Shown: positions 40,853-49,929 of the stretch, in pieces | How the letters are laid out: each line of letters opens with the position of its first letter | How positions within the stretch are numbered: position 1 is the stretch's first letter | From: Streptomyces griseus | GTDB lineage: Bacteria > Actinomycetota > Actinomycetes > Streptomycetales > Streptomycetaceae | Direction: 5' to 3' | Assembly: GCF_001715295.1 (NCBI RefSeq) | Contig: NZ_MDKB01000003.1 | Span: 761,954-825,953 of the forward strand | DNA: 64,000 bases | Translations under genes and position numbers: made by a program | The notes under the pieces: generated by a model | Seen by the model: only the letters and a program-made list of their open reading frames with translations | What the model was told of the DNA's origin: nothing | Database searches by the model: none

Positions 40853-41916
40853 GAAGAGATCTGCACCTTGCTGTGGTCGCCGAGCACGAGTCGGTGGGCG
40901 GACGGGTTACGGGGCGCGGGGGTCACTTCGACGTCCCGGCCGATGAGCGAGGCCTCGACGCGCCGCACACCGGAGATGGACGCGCCGCGGAGGACGATGG
41001 AGTACTCGATCTCGCTGTCCTCGATCCGGCAGCCTTCCGAGACCGAGGTGAACGGGCCGACGTAGGAGTCGCTGATGACCGAGTCGGCGCCGATGATCAC
41101 CGGGCCGACGATGCGGCTGCTGGTGACGCGTGCCCCCGGCTCGATCCGGACCCGTCCGATGATCTCGCTGCTCTCGTCGACCGTCCCCTCCGTGGAGGGC
41201 TTCAGGGTCTCCAGGACGGAACGGTTGACCTCCAGCATGTCGGTGACGTTGCCGGTGTCCTTCCAGTACCCGGAGATGGTCGTGGAGCGGACGTCGTGCT
41301 GCTTGTCGATCAGCCACTGGATGGCGTGCGTGATCTCCAGCTCGCCGCGCCAGGACGGCTCGATCGCGCGTACGGCCTCGTGGACGGCCGGGGTGAAGAG
41401 GTAGACGCCGACGAGCGCGAGATCGCTCTTCGGCTCCTTCGGCTTCTCCTCGAGCGAGGCCACCCGGCCCTCGTCGTCGAGCTCCGCGACACCGAAGGCG
41501 GTCGGGTTGGGCACCTTCGTCAGCAGGATCTGCGCCTCGGGGCGCTCGGAGCGAAACTCCTCGACGAGCCCGGAGATGCCGCCCACGATGAAGTTGTCGC
41601 CGAGGTACATGACGAAGTCGTCGTCACCGAGGAAGTCCCGTGCGATGAGCACCGCGTGGGCGAGACCGCGCGGCTCGTCCTGCGGGATGTACGTGACGTC
41701 GATGCCCAGCGCGGAACCGTCACCGACCGCCTCACGGATCTCCGGTGCCGTGTCACCCACGATGATGCCGACATCCGTGATCCCGGCCTCGGCGATGGCT
41801 TCCAGCCCGTAGAACAGGACCGGCTTGTTGGCCACCGGAACCAGCTGCTTGGCCGACGTGTGTGTGATGGGGCGAAGGCGGGTGCCCGCCCCGCCGGAGA
41901 GTACGAGAGCCTTCAC
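40849..41916 (-). CDS. rmlA: Glucose-1-phosphate thymidylyltransferase (long form)
   Basis: RmlA joins glucose-1-phosphate and dTTP. The 355-residue protein begins MKALVLSGGAGTRLRPITHT with the nucleotidyltransferase GGxGTRL-RP signature, followed by KQLVPVANKPVLFYGLE and YLGDNFIVGG. It is the long actinobacterial form with a C-terminal left-handed beta-helix (hexad-like IIGRVRIEPGARVTSS), not the ~290-residue short form. Start GTG 41916 has AGGA seven bases upstream. First gene of the rmlABD operon. Confidence 0.95.
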   Translation of the reverse strand: MKALVLSGGAGTRLRPITHTSAKQLVPVANKPVLFYGLEAIAEAGITDVGIIVGDTAPEIREAVGDGSALGIDVTYIPQDEPRGLAHAVLIARDFLGDDDFVMYLGDNFIVGGISGLVEEFRSERPEAQILLTKVPNPTAFGVAELDDEGRVASLEEKPKEPKSDLALVGVYLFTPAVHEAVRAIEPSWRGELEITHAIQWLIDKQHDVRSTTISGYWKDTGNVTDMLEVNRSVLETLKPSTEGTVDESSEIIGRVRIEPGARVTSSRIVGPVIIGADSVISDSYVGPFTSVSEGCRIEDSEIEYSIVLRGASISGVRRVEASLIGRDVEVTPAPRNPSAHRLVLGDHSKVQISS

Positions 41917-42055
41917 GTTGTCCTGTCCCGATGGTGAGGTACCGGCCCGGTGCCGGACCGCGAATTCTTGTGCGAGTTTAACGGTGCGTTCACCCGCCGT
42001 CCTGCCGCGAGGTGCCCACAGGGGCCGTGGGCGCTTGCGCGGGCGACCGGAGCAC

Positions 42056-43291
42056 TCAGCCTGCGCCCAGGCGCGCACGCCAGCGACGCAGGTCCCTGCG
42101 CACCCGCCGGACGACGCGCCGCGTCGTGGACGGCTTCGGTGCCGGCCTCGGCACTCTCTTCGGCCTCTCGACGCGGCGGGTACCGTGCCAGTCCGGCACG
42201 GTCACCTCGTAGTCCTCGTCACGGAGACCAGCATCCGGATCGCGGAAGTGCGGGTAGGCGAGGAAGAGCCTGCCGCCGTCCTCGGAAGCGACCAGCTCCG
42301 GAACTTCCTTGGCCTGCAGGAACCTCAGGACGTCGGCCAGCAGGTCCAGCCGCCCGTGTGCGACGCAGACCAGCCTCAGCCGCTCGCCCACCTTGATCCT
42401 GCGGGCCACACCGTCGGTCCAGTATGCCTCCATGATCGGAGCCGCGAGTTCCATCCGGTGCTTCCGCTCGCTCTCCGGCTGCTTCAGGATGCCCGGCGCG
42501 AACTGCTGGAGCAGTCCGACCGTGAACGGCCTGACCATGAGGAGATCACGCTTGGGACCGGGCGGCTCCAGCCGGTGGATGAGCGCCGCCATCGCCGCCA
42601 CCGCTTCGAAGCGCAGTACGTAACTGCCCCTCCTGGTGGCGTGGTTGCCGTCCTCGCGGCCGACGAGGTGATAGCAGGTGTAATCGGAGATGACGGAGAC
42701 ACCCGCTCCCCTCAGATACGCCTCCATGGTGAAGAGGGCGTCCTCACCCGTCTTCAGTTCCTCGTCGAAACGCAGACCGGTCCGTAACAGGAGTTCCCGG
42801 CGGAAGAGTTTCTGCGCACTCAGGGTGTAAATGACCTTGGAGCGATGGACGTCGACACGTTCCTGGGTACGCGTCCACATCGACTGGGGGGCTCCCCGGT
42901 TGACGCCGACCACCTTGCCGAGCACCACGTCGGTGCCGGCCCGGTCGGCCATGTCCACCATGCGTTCGAGGGCCTCGTCACCGAAGTAGTCGTCCGCGTC
43001 CAGGAAGAAGACGTAGCGGCCGCGCGCCAGGCCGATTCCCACATTGCGTGGCCCGCTCGGGCCCCCCGAATTCTTCTGCCTGATCACGCGCGTGGGAACG
43101 GGCGAACGGGCCGCGAATTCCTCCAGGTACTCGCCCGTTCCGTCGGTCGAACCGTCGTCCACCGCGATGATTTCGATGCGGTCGGCACCGATGGTCTGCG
43201 CCTCCACCGATTCGAGGCAGCGGATGAGATAGGGCATCGCCTGGTATGCGCCGACGATGACACTGACATCAGGAGTACGTGTGACGTTCAC
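42056..43291 (-). CDS. TarS/TarP-like family 2 glycosyltransferase (C)
   Basis: The 411-residue enzyme is a near twin of the glycosyltransferase at 32038: roughly four of five residues are identical over the first ~140 (VSVIVGAYQAMPYLIRCLES, NSGGPSGPRNVGIGLARG, FFLDADDYFGDEAL, SMWTRTQERV, YTLSAQKLFRREL, GEDALFTMEAYL). The DADD metal site is intact. Start GTG 43291 is uncertain because no Shine-Dalgarno is visible. It ends in an Arg/Pro-rich basic tail. It lies between rmlA and the polymerase gene, on the same strand. Confidence 0.87.
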   Translation of the reverse strand: MNVTRTPDVSVIVGAYQAMPYLIRCLESVEAQTIGADRIEIIAVDDGSTDGTGEYLEEFAARSPVPTRVIRQKNSGGPSGPRNVGIGLARGRYVFFLDADDYFGDEALERMVDMADRAGTDVVLGKVVGVNRGAPQSMWTRTQERVDVHRSKVIYTLSAQKLFRRELLLRTGLRFDEELKTGEDALFTMEAYLRGAGVSVISDYTCYHLVGREDGNHATRRGSYVLRFEAVAAMAALIHRLEPPGPKRDLLMVRPFTVGLLQQFAPGILKQPESERKHRMELAAPIMEAYWTDGVARRIKVGERLRLVCVAHGRLDLLADVLRFLQAKEVPELVASEDGGRLFLAYPHFRDPDAGLRDEDYEVTVPDWHGTRRVERPKRVPRPAPKPSTTRRVVRRVRRDLRRWRARLGAG

Positions 43292-43363
43292 ACAAACAGA
43301 AGACAGCCGGAACGGACGGGTGGTTGTGCGACGGCACCCATCCGATGTGTGACTCGTCGCACA

Positions 43364-43403
43364 AACGGCCCAGTAAAGCCCTCGCATGGGCTACTGGGCC
43401 GTT
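43364..43403 (-). terminator. Terminator downstream of the TagF-like gene
   Basis: A 12-bp perfect stem AACGGCCCAGTA/TACTGGGCCGTT plus an inner GCCC/GGGC stem, 24 bases past the polymerase stop. Confidence 0.75.
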
Positions 43404-43426
43404 CGGTCGGACCGATGCGTCGTCGT

Positions 43427-45472
43427 TCAGCCGCCGACGGGTTCGCCCAGGCTCCGGGCGACGCCGATGTTGCGTGCCTCGGCCTTGGCGGCCAGGGCTC
43501 GCACCGCAGTGTCGAACTGTTCGAGCGACGTGGGCTCGTCCGGGCCGAGCAGATACCGCTTCAGCTCACGCCTGGCCTCCGCGAGGGTGTCGGCCGCCGG
43601 ATCGGTGACCGCCGCCAGGAGCGCGTCGATCTCGGTCGCCGGGTTGGACAGGATGACCGCGGCGCGCACGGCGGTGTTCTGGCGCTGGAACTCCTCGGCG
43701 CCCATTCCCGCAGAGTCCGTCACGGCGTACGGCTTGCCGCTGGCGATGAAGTCCGACACGACGCTGGAGATGTCGGAGACCATGGCGTCCGATTCGTTGA
43801 AGCAGTCGTACAGACGGGGCTCGGCCCCGGTGATGACCTTGTGCTCCCACCAGCCGGCCGCACGCCAGTACGCGTCGTTCCACTCGTCCCTGAGCCTCAG
43901 CGTCTCCGCTTCGGTCTCCGGGGCGATCCTGGAGTCGCGCGAGAGCTCAGCCTCGTCCTTCTCGGTGCTCGAACTGCCCGCGAGCTGGGACAGCCGTGCC
44001 TCGATCCGGACCATCTCGGCCCGCGCCTCGACCTGTCCCGCGCGCAGCGCCTCCCGCTCCTTCGCCCACCGCGGGTCGACGGCACGCTCGGCCGCCGCCT
44101 GCTCGATCATCGCGGTGATACGGAAGTGCGCCGCCTTCGCCTGGGCGCTGCGGGTGCCGGTGAAGGGATGCGGCTTGTAGAGCACCCGGACCGGCTGGTC
44201 CGCCGCCAGCAGACGCCGGACGATGTTCTCGCCCGCCAGCAGCAGGGAGGTGTTGCCCGGGTTGTCGTCCCAGCCCTCCCACGTGGGGGCGTACAGCACG
44301 GTCGGGACCGGGTTCTTCGGCGTACCGGTCCACGACTCGATGGAGGCCAGCTGAGGGCGTCCCACCTCGACGATGTCCTCGTCCCGGACCCCGACGTCGG
44401 CCAGTGCGTAACGGTCGCGGCCGGCCTTGCCCGCCGTCCACACCTCGTCGTACACCTTGCTGTACGGGTTGACGCTGGCGAGCTTGTCGCTGTCGCCGTG
44501 CCCGATGAAGACGTGCTTCATCGTCGGGACCCGCAGCATGTGGATGTTCTTGCCGACGTTGGCGGCGTACAGCGCGACCCGTACGGAGGAGAGGTCCAGG
44601 TTCATCAGGTGCACCCCGCCCGGCACGCAGAGCACCGGCACGGAGGTCATGGCGAGCTGGGGGACGATGTTGCGCTCGCGCAGGAAGATCAGCGGCCGCC
44701 CGCCGAGCTTGGCCATCGTCTCCAGCCACATGTTGACCTGGTACGCCGAGTCCTTGGAACCGGAGAAGTACAGGATCACCGTGGGCCGGTACTCGCCCAG
44801 CCACGCGTCGACCGCCGCGAGGACCTTCGCCTCGGGCACGACGAGCCGGCTCGGACGGATGTGCGGCAGCAGGGCGGCGAGGTAGAGCAGGGCCGAGCCC
44901 AGCATGAGGGCGAGGCCGACGAACGCGACGCCCTCCACGCCGGTCCCGACCGCGATCAGCACGCCGATCATCCCGAAGAGGTCCAGGTGGAGCATCTTCT
45001 CGGCCGGGCGGTTCATCAGCAGCTTCGGCGGGGCGTCGCCCAAGGCCAGCACGCCGAGGTCCACGTTGCGCGTGACCACCGGCAGCTTGCGGCGGAGCCG
45101 GATGAGGGTGACCATCGCGCTCTGCGGTGCCTGGAGGCCGTAGAAGGCCAGCAGGCTGGCCATGGTCACGTAGAAGAGCATGCCCTCGCCGTAGCCCATG
45201 CGCGAGAGCAGCAGGATCAGCAGCAGCTGACGCACGAGGAAACGGATCGAGAGACCCGCGCGCACGGCGGCCAGCCGGTTCACGAGGTAGCTGCCGCAGC
45301 GGTGCAGATAATGGTCGGCCGCATAGGTCACGAAGGCGGCGAACGCGAAGAACCAGAGATTGGGGATGATGGCCGCGAGCATGACGCACGGGAAGCCCAA
45401 GCCCACGAGGAGCGCGGCGGCCAGCTCCGAAACGCTGCCGACACGAGCCAAACGAATGGCTTTCGAAATCAC
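43427..45472 (-). CDS. TagF/TarL-type polyol-phosphate polymerase with N-terminal membrane domain
   Basis: The 681-residue protein has about six hydrophobic segments in residues ~10-230 (for example CVMLAAIIPNLWFFAFAAFV), then a cytoplasmic CDP-glycerol glycerophosphotransferase-family domain with VLYKPHPFTGTR, the motif NESDAMVSDISSVVSDFIAS, and HVFIGHGDSDKLASVNPY. These enzymes polymerise glycerol- or ribitol-phosphate from CDP precursors onto a lipid-linked primer. I start at GTG 45472 (MISKAIRLARVGSVSE), GGGAG nine bases upstream; a GTG at 45535 would add 21 residues. Its upstream neighbour makes a CDP-polyol, so the substrate is probably CDP-ribitol. Confidence 0.88.
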   Translation of the reverse strand: MISKAIRLARVGSVSELAAALLVGLGFPCVMLAAIIPNLWFFAFAAFVTYAADHYLHRCGSYLVNRLAAVRAGLSIRFLVRQLLLILLLSRMGYGEGMLFYVTMASLLAFYGLQAPQSAMVTLIRLRRKLPVVTRNVDLGVLALGDAPPKLLMNRPAEKMLHLDLFGMIGVLIAVGTGVEGVAFVGLALMLGSALLYLAALLPHIRPSRLVVPEAKVLAAVDAWLGEYRPTVILYFSGSKDSAYQVNMWLETMAKLGGRPLIFLRERNIVPQLAMTSVPVLCVPGGVHLMNLDLSSVRVALYAANVGKNIHMLRVPTMKHVFIGHGDSDKLASVNPYSKVYDEVWTAGKAGRDRYALADVGVRDEDIVEVGRPQLASIESWTGTPKNPVPTVLYAPTWEGWDDNPGNTSLLLAGENIVRRLLAADQPVRVLYKPHPFTGTRSAQAKAAHFRITAMIEQAAAERAVDPRWAKEREALRAGQVEARAEMVRIEARLSQLAGSSSTEKDEAELSRDSRIAPETEAETLRLRDEWNDAYWRAAGWWEHKVITGAEPRLYDCFNESDAMVSDISSVVSDFIASGKPYAVTDSAGMGAEEFQRQNTAVRAAVILSNPATEIDALLAAVTDPAADTLAEARRELKRYLLGPDEPTSLEQFDTAVRALAAKAEARNIGVARSLGEPVGG

Positions 45473-45602
45473 GAAGTACCGCTCCCGAGGATCCGACTGA
45501 TTACCTTGCGGGGGAAATGTGAAGAGCAACTTCACGAATTCGGACCCCGCCGATTCACCGTTACGGCGAACCGACGGGGCCCGAAAAGTCGATCATTAAG
45601 TA

Positions 45603-47102
45603 TTACACATCGATCTGACGGTCCAGCACCGAGGCCAGCGCCTGCTCGAAGCCGGAGGCCTCGCTCGCACCGCGGGTCGGGTCCTGCTGCCGCACGTCGA
45701 TCACATGGCCGGTCATCTCCGAGAGCAGGACGTCGACGGACGTACGGGCCACCGCCTCCGAGGAGAGCAGCGAGCCCACCGGCTCGTCACCGAAGGCCTT
45801 GGTCCGCATGGGCGTCGCGGTGCGCTCGGGGTTCACGCAGTTCACCCGCACACCGTCCGCCGCCCACTCGTCCGAGAGCGCCTGGGTGAGGTTGACCATG
45901 GCGGCCTTGGTGGAGGAGTAGAGGCTGTACTCCGCACGGCCCCGGGTGTAGCTGCTGGAGGTGTAGAGCAGCAGCTGACCCTTGGTCTCCGCCAGGTACT
46001 TGTACGAGGCGCGGGCGATCTGCACCGGTGCCAGGTAGTTGACGTTGAGCGCTTCCTGGATCGCCGTGTTGTCCGTCTCGGCCAGCTTGCCGATCCGCAG
46101 CACACCCGCGGTGTTGACCACGTAGTCGATCCGCCCGGTCTCGGCGTACGCCTTGGAGAGCGCGTCGTCGACGTGCTCCGGGTTCTCGACGTGCGTACCG
46201 GTGGTGGAACGGCCCAGCGCGTACACCGTGGCGCCGAACGACTCGGCGAGCGCGGCGATGTCCGCCCCGATGCCGTACGAGCCGCCGAAGACCACCATCG
46301 TCCTGCCGGTGAGCAGTTCCCGGTAACTCGCCTCACCCGTCGGCTGGGGAACGGCCGTGGAGGCGAGCTGGAACAGCTTGTCCGCGATGAAGACGTCGAC
46401 GGGCTGCGTGACCTTCATGTTGTACTCGTCGCCCGCGACGACGTAGATCGGCACGTCCGGCAGGTACTTCAGGACCACAGAACAGTCGTCGGTGGCCTGG
46501 AAGTTGGGGTCCCCCGCCGCCACCTCGTAGGCACGCCGGATGGTGGAGAGCTTGAAGGCCTGGGGCGTCTGGCCGCGGCGCAGCCTGGAGCGGTCGGGCA
46601 CGTCCGTGATGAACTCGCCGTCCTCCCCGTGGGTGCGGGTGACGATGATGGTGTCCGCGGACGGGATGGCGACGTCGACGGCCTGGTAGCGGTCGAGGGC
46701 GTCGACACAGTCCTTGATGACGCGCTGCGACAGCAGGGGACGCACGGCGTCGTGGAACAGGACGTTACGGTCCTCCCCCTCGGCCAGGCCCTCACCGAGA
46801 GCCGCGATGGCACGCTCGGTCGTCTCGTTACGGGTGGCCCCGCCCTCGATCACCTTGACGACCTTGGTCAGACCCGCCTTGGTGACGATCTTCTCGACAT
46901 CGGGCACATAGCCCGGCGCCATCAGGACGATGATGTCGTCGATCGACTCGGCCTGCTGGAAGATGGTCAGGGTGTGCTCGATGACCGCTTTGCCCGCGAT
47001 CTTCAGCAACTGCTTCGGTATCGAGAGACCCACGCGCTGACCGGTACCGCCGGCGAGTACGACTGCCGTGGTGCGGACTTGGGCTATGTACTGCTCAGAC
47101 AC
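45603..47102 (-). CDS. Bifunctional cytidylyltransferase / SDR reductase (CDP-ribitol synthase-like)
   Basis: The 499-residue protein is a fusion. Residues ~10-245 are an IspD/TarI-type cytidylyltransferase (VVLAGGTGQRVGLSIPKQLL, LFHDAVRPLLSQRVI, RRGQTPQAFKLSTI). Residues ~260-499 are an SDR oxidoreductase (FGGSYGIGADIAALAESFG nucleotide site; YSLYSSTKAAMVNLTQALS with the YxxxK catalytic pair; VNCVNPERTATPMR). This domain order is that of Haemophilus Bcs1, which reduces ribulose-5-phosphate and makes CDP-ribitol, and equals TarI plus TarJ. Start GTG 47102, AGGTAGG upstream. It is placed upstream of the polymerase on the same strand, supporting a ribitol-phosphate polymer. Confidence 0.9.
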   Translation of the reverse strand: MSEQYIAQVRTTAVVLAGGTGQRVGLSIPKQLLKIAGKAVIEHTLTIFQQAESIDDIIVLMAPGYVPDVEKIVTKAGLTKVVKVIEGGATRNETTERAIAALGEGLAEGEDRNVLFHDAVRPLLSQRVIKDCVDALDRYQAVDVAIPSADTIIVTRTHGEDGEFITDVPDRSRLRRGQTPQAFKLSTIRRAYEVAAGDPNFQATDDCSVVLKYLPDVPIYVVAGDEYNMKVTQPVDVFIADKLFQLASTAVPQPTGEASYRELLTGRTMVVFGGSYGIGADIAALAESFGATVYALGRSTTGTHVENPEHVDDALSKAYAETGRIDYVVNTAGVLRIGKLAETDNTAIQEALNVNYLAPVQIARASYKYLAETKGQLLLYTSSSYTRGRAEYSLYSSTKAAMVNLTQALSDEWAADGVRVNCVNPERTATPMRTKAFGDEPVGSLLSSEAVARTSVDVLLSEMTGHVIDVRQQDPTRGASEASGFEQALASVLDRQIDV

Positions 47103-47442
47103 AGACGACCTACCTCGCGAGGGCTGGGGAACATCCCGATGGTTACACTCTCCGTTACCATCTCGCAAGGTGGACGTCGAGCCCGGCTCACCCGGCGGAC
47201 ACCTCCCGTTCCCCGCCCACACAGGGAAAACGCCTGGGCAGCGGCCGTACGGACGCGTGACCGACACCACACGTCTGAGCGGCATGGATCACCGAGGAGC
47301 GGAAACAGCCGCCCTCCGCATTTCACCCGGGCGGCCCATCGGCGGCTCCCCGCCGGGTGAGCCGCCGCCCGGTCCGGCCCCGGCGCCGGGGACCCCCGGG
47401 GGGCGACGGCCGCACCGCCGCCGGCCCCGCGGGTGCGGCCGC
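47103..47442. other. Spacer between obg and the CDP-ribitol synthase-like gene
   Basis: No gene is seen. The left end is comparatively AT-rich and has direct copies of GTAAC (47140-47165 region) that could be promoter elements for the CDP-ribitol gene. The right end holds the obg hairpin. Confidence 0.5.
47341..47366 (-). terminator. obg terminator candidate
   Basis: GGCGGCTC (47341-47348) pairs with GAGCCGCC (47359-47366), loop 10 nt, with additional CGGGCGGC/GCCGCCCG outside; 77 bases past the obg stop. Confidence 0.5.
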
Positions 47443-48885
47443 TCACTCCCCGAAGGGCTCGAACGCCTCGTACTCACCCTGGGCGTCGTGGCGTTCGGCG
47501 TCCCGGTCGCGGCGGCGCTGCTCCGCGGGGCGCGGGGCCTCGAGCCGGTGGTCCTCACCGCGGCGGCCCAGCATCTCGGCGCCCGCCGTCATCGTCGGCT
47601 CCCAGTCGAAGACGACCGCGTTCTCCTCGGGTCCGATCGCCACGCCGTCACCGGCCTGGGCCCCCGCCTTGCGCAGCGCGTCCTCGACGCCGAGCCGGTT
47701 GAGCCGGTCCGCGAGGTAGCCGACGGCCTCGTCGTTGTTGAAGTCGGTCTGCCGGATCCAGCGCTCGGGCTTCTCGCCGCGCACACGGTAGATGCCGTCG
47801 TCGTCCCTGGTCACCGTGAAGCCCGCGTCGTCGACGGCCTTCGGGCGGATGACGACCCTGGTCGACTCCTCCTTCGGCTTGGTGGCGCGCGCCTCGGCGA
47901 TGATCCCGGCGAGGGCGTACGACAGGTCGTTGAGCCCCTTGTGCGCGATGGCCGAGACCTCGAAGACGCGGTAGCCGCGCGCCTCCAGGTCGGGGCGGAT
48001 CATGTCGGCCAGGTCCTGACCGTCCGGGATGTCGACCTTGTTGAGGGCCACGATGCGCGGCCGGTTCTCGAGCCCGCCGTACAGCCGCAGCTCCTCCTCG
48101 ATCATGTCGAGGTCGGTGAGGGGGTCACGGTCCGACTCGAGCGTCGCGGTGTCGAGGACGTGCACCAGGACCGAGCAGCGCTCGACGTGCCGCAGGAACT
48201 CCAGACCGAGGCCCTTGCCCTGGCTGGCGCCCGGGATGAGGCCGGGGACGTCCGCGATCGTGTAGACGGTCGAACCGGCGGTCACGACGCCCAGGTTGGG
48301 CACCAGGGTCGTGAACGGGTAGTCGGCGATCTTCGGCTTGGCCGCCGAGAGCACCGAGATCAGGGAGGACTTGCCGGCACTCGGGTAACCGACGAGGGCC
48401 ACGTCGGCGACGGTCTTGAGCTCCAGGACGATGTCCCGGCTCTCCCCGGGCTCGCCGAGCAGCGCGAAGCCGGGCGCCTTGCGGCGGGCCGAGGCCAGCG
48501 CGGCGTTGCCGAGGCCGCCGCGGCCGCCCTGGCCGGCGACGAAGGTGGTGCCCTGGCCGACCATGTCCGCGAGGACGTTGCCGTCCTTGTCGAGCACCAC
48601 GGTGCCGTCGGGGACGGGCAGCACGAGGTCCGTGCCGTCCTTTCCGGAGCGGTTGTCACCCGCACCGGGCTGACCGTTCGTGGCCTTGCGGTGGGGGCTG
48701 TGGTGGTAGTCCAGCAGCGTGGTGACGGACTGCTCGACGACGAGGATCACGTCGCCGCCGCGTCCGCCGTTGCCCCCGTCGGGGCCGCCCAGCGGCTTGA
48801 ACTTCTCACGGTGGACGGAGGCGCAGCCGTGGCCCCCGTTACCCGCGGCGGCATGCAGCTCGACGCGGTCCACGAAGGTGGTCAT
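47443..48885 (-). CDS. obgE: GTPase Obg (ribosome assembly, development)
   Basis: Obg is an essential GTPase acting in large-subunit assembly and stress signalling; in Streptomyces it affects the onset of sporulation. The 480-residue protein has the Gly-rich Obg fold (GGPDGGNGGRGGDVIL, QGGRGGLGNAAL), the G1 loop VALVGYPSAGKSSLISVL, FTTLVPNLGVV, DVPGLIPGAS and NKVDIPDG, and a C-terminal OCT domain. The ATG at 48885 (MTTFVDRVELH) has GGAGG upstream. It lies downstream of rplU-rpmA, the usual order, but a strong hairpin separates it. Confidence 0.97.
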   Translation of the reverse strand: MTTFVDRVELHAAAGNGGHGCASVHREKFKPLGGPDGGNGGRGGDVILVVEQSVTTLLDYHHSPHRKATNGQPGAGDNRSGKDGTDLVLPVPDGTVVLDKDGNVLADMVGQGTTFVAGQGGRGGLGNAALASARRKAPGFALLGEPGESRDIVLELKTVADVALVGYPSAGKSSLISVLSAAKPKIADYPFTTLVPNLGVVTAGSTVYTIADVPGLIPGASQGKGLGLEFLRHVERCSVLVHVLDTATLESDRDPLTDLDMIEEELRLYGGLENRPRIVALNKVDIPDGQDLADMIRPDLEARGYRVFEVSAIAHKGLNDLSYALAGIIAEARATKPKEESTRVVIRPKAVDDAGFTVTRDDDGIYRVRGEKPERWIRQTDFNNDEAVGYLADRLNRLGVEDALRKAGAQAGDGVAIGPEENAVVFDWEPTMTAGAEMLGRRGEDHRLEAPRPAEQRRRDRDAERHDAQGEYEAFEPFGE

Positions 48886-48941
48886 GGTTGGTGCCTCCAG
48901 GTACTGCGGATACAGACGGGAATGTCTTTTGACGTAACGCG

Positions 48942-48994
48942 CCGAGGGCGGATCCGCTTCCCCGTTCACCGGGAAAGCCGAGATCCGCCCTCGG
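48942..48994 (-). terminator. Terminator/attenuator between rpmA and obg
   Basis: CCGAGGGCGGATC (48942-48954) pairs with GATCCGCCCTCGG (48982-48994), with inner GCTT..CCC/GGG..AAGC pairing. It would end the ribosomal operon or reduce read-through into obg. Confidence 0.7.
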
Positions 48995-49025
48995 AAGGTG
49001 CTGAGTCGTTCAGCCGGTGCCTGGA

Positions 49026-49283
49026 TCAGGCAGCGACGGGAACGATGTTCACGACCTTGCGGCCACGGTGGGTACCGAACTCCACCGCACCGGCGGTCAG
49101 CGCGAACAGCGTGTCGTCGCCGCCACGGCCGACGCCCGTGCCCGGGTGGAAGTGGGTGCCGCGCTGGCGGACCAGGATCTCACCGGCGTTGACGGCCTGG
49201 CCGCCGAAGCGCTTGACGCCGAGCCGCTGAGCGTTGGAATCGCGCCCGTTCCGAGTGGACGATGCGCCCTTCTTGTGTGCCAT
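49026..49283 (-). CDS. rpmA: 50S ribosomal protein L27
   Basis: L27 reaches toward the peptidyl-transferase centre. The 85-residue product starts MAHKKGASSTRNGRDSNAQR and contains GGQAVNAGEILVRQRGTHFH, the standard sequence. There is no N-terminal extension needing cleavage. It lies 14 bases after rplU. Confidence 0.98.
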   Translation of the reverse strand: MAHKKGASSTRNGRDSNAQRLGVKRFGGQAVNAGEILVRQRGTHFHPGTGVGRGGDDTLFALTAGAVEFGTHRGRKVVNIVPVAA

Positions 49284-49297
49284 GTCTCCTCAGTCCC

Positions 49298-49618
49298 TTA
49301 CTTCGCAGCCGCGGGGATACCGGTGACCTTGATCGCCGTGTACTGCTGGCGGTGACCCTGGCGACGGCGGTAACCCGTCTTGTTCTTGTAGCGAAGGATG
49401 TCGATCTTCGCGCCCTTGTGGTGGTCCACGACCTCGGCCTGGACCTTGATGCCGTCCAGGACCCAGGGGTCGCTGGTCACGGCGTCGCCGTCGACAACGA
49501 GCAGGGTCGAGAGCTCGACCGTGTCGCCAACCTTGGCAGTGGAAATCTTGTCAACCTCAACGATGTCGCCGACAGCAACCTTGTGCTGGCGACCACCGCT
49601 GCGCACGATGGCGTACAC
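49298..49618 (-). CDS. rplU: 50S ribosomal protein L21
   Basis: L21 binds 23S rRNA. The 106-residue product begins MYAIVRSGGRQHKVAVGDIV and ends AIKVTGIPAAAK, with the family YKNKTGYRRRQGHRQQYT. The GTG at 49618 has AGAGAGAT upstream; the open frame continues upstream without coding character. First gene of rplU-rpmA. Confidence 0.98.
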   Translation of the reverse strand: MYAIVRSGGRQHKVAVGDIVEVDKISTAKVGDTVELSTLLVVDGDAVTSDPWVLDGIKVQAEVVDHHKGAKIDILRYKNKTGYRRRQGHRQQYTAIKVTGIPAAAK

Positions 49619-49929
49619 GCGGATCTCTCTCTCACTCGGAACGGATCCCCTGATGCCAGCCGCTCGCACGGGCCGAGGCCCGGGGCGATCCGGAAGGATG
49701 AGCGGCCTCTCCCGTACGGAAACCGCACCGGGAGGGATGTGCTCAGGGGCAGGCGCACAGACAAACACGCCGAAGGTAGAGGCTACGGGGCCACCGCACC
49801 GCCGGTCAAACCGCCCCGGGCCGGTCCGTCGTCCGCCCTCCGGCGTCCGGCACCCGACGGCGGCGCGGGCCGAGGCGCGCGGGCGGGCCTTCAGGGCGGC
49901 GCCTCCCCCGGCTCCTCGGGCCCGGCTCC
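49619..49929. other. rplU leader and upstream spacer
   Basis: No gene is seen. It should contain the rplU promoter and leader; AAGGTA at 49773-49778 reads as TACCTT (TANNNT) on the minus strand, which would give a leader of about 150 nt. I cannot identify an L21 regulatory structure. Confidence 0.4.

Noticed and set aside
42845..45889. Plus-strand open frame of about 1010 codons across the glycosyltransferase and polymerase genes
   Set aside because: It spans two well-supported minus-strand genes and their spacer and has no recognisable domain; typical high-GC antisense frame.
30562..47102. Antibiotic biosynthetic cluster because of the rhamnose genes and methyltransferase
   Set aside because: There is no polyketide, peptide or other scaffold enzyme; polymerase, TarS-like transferases and CDP-polyol synthesis point to a wall polymer.
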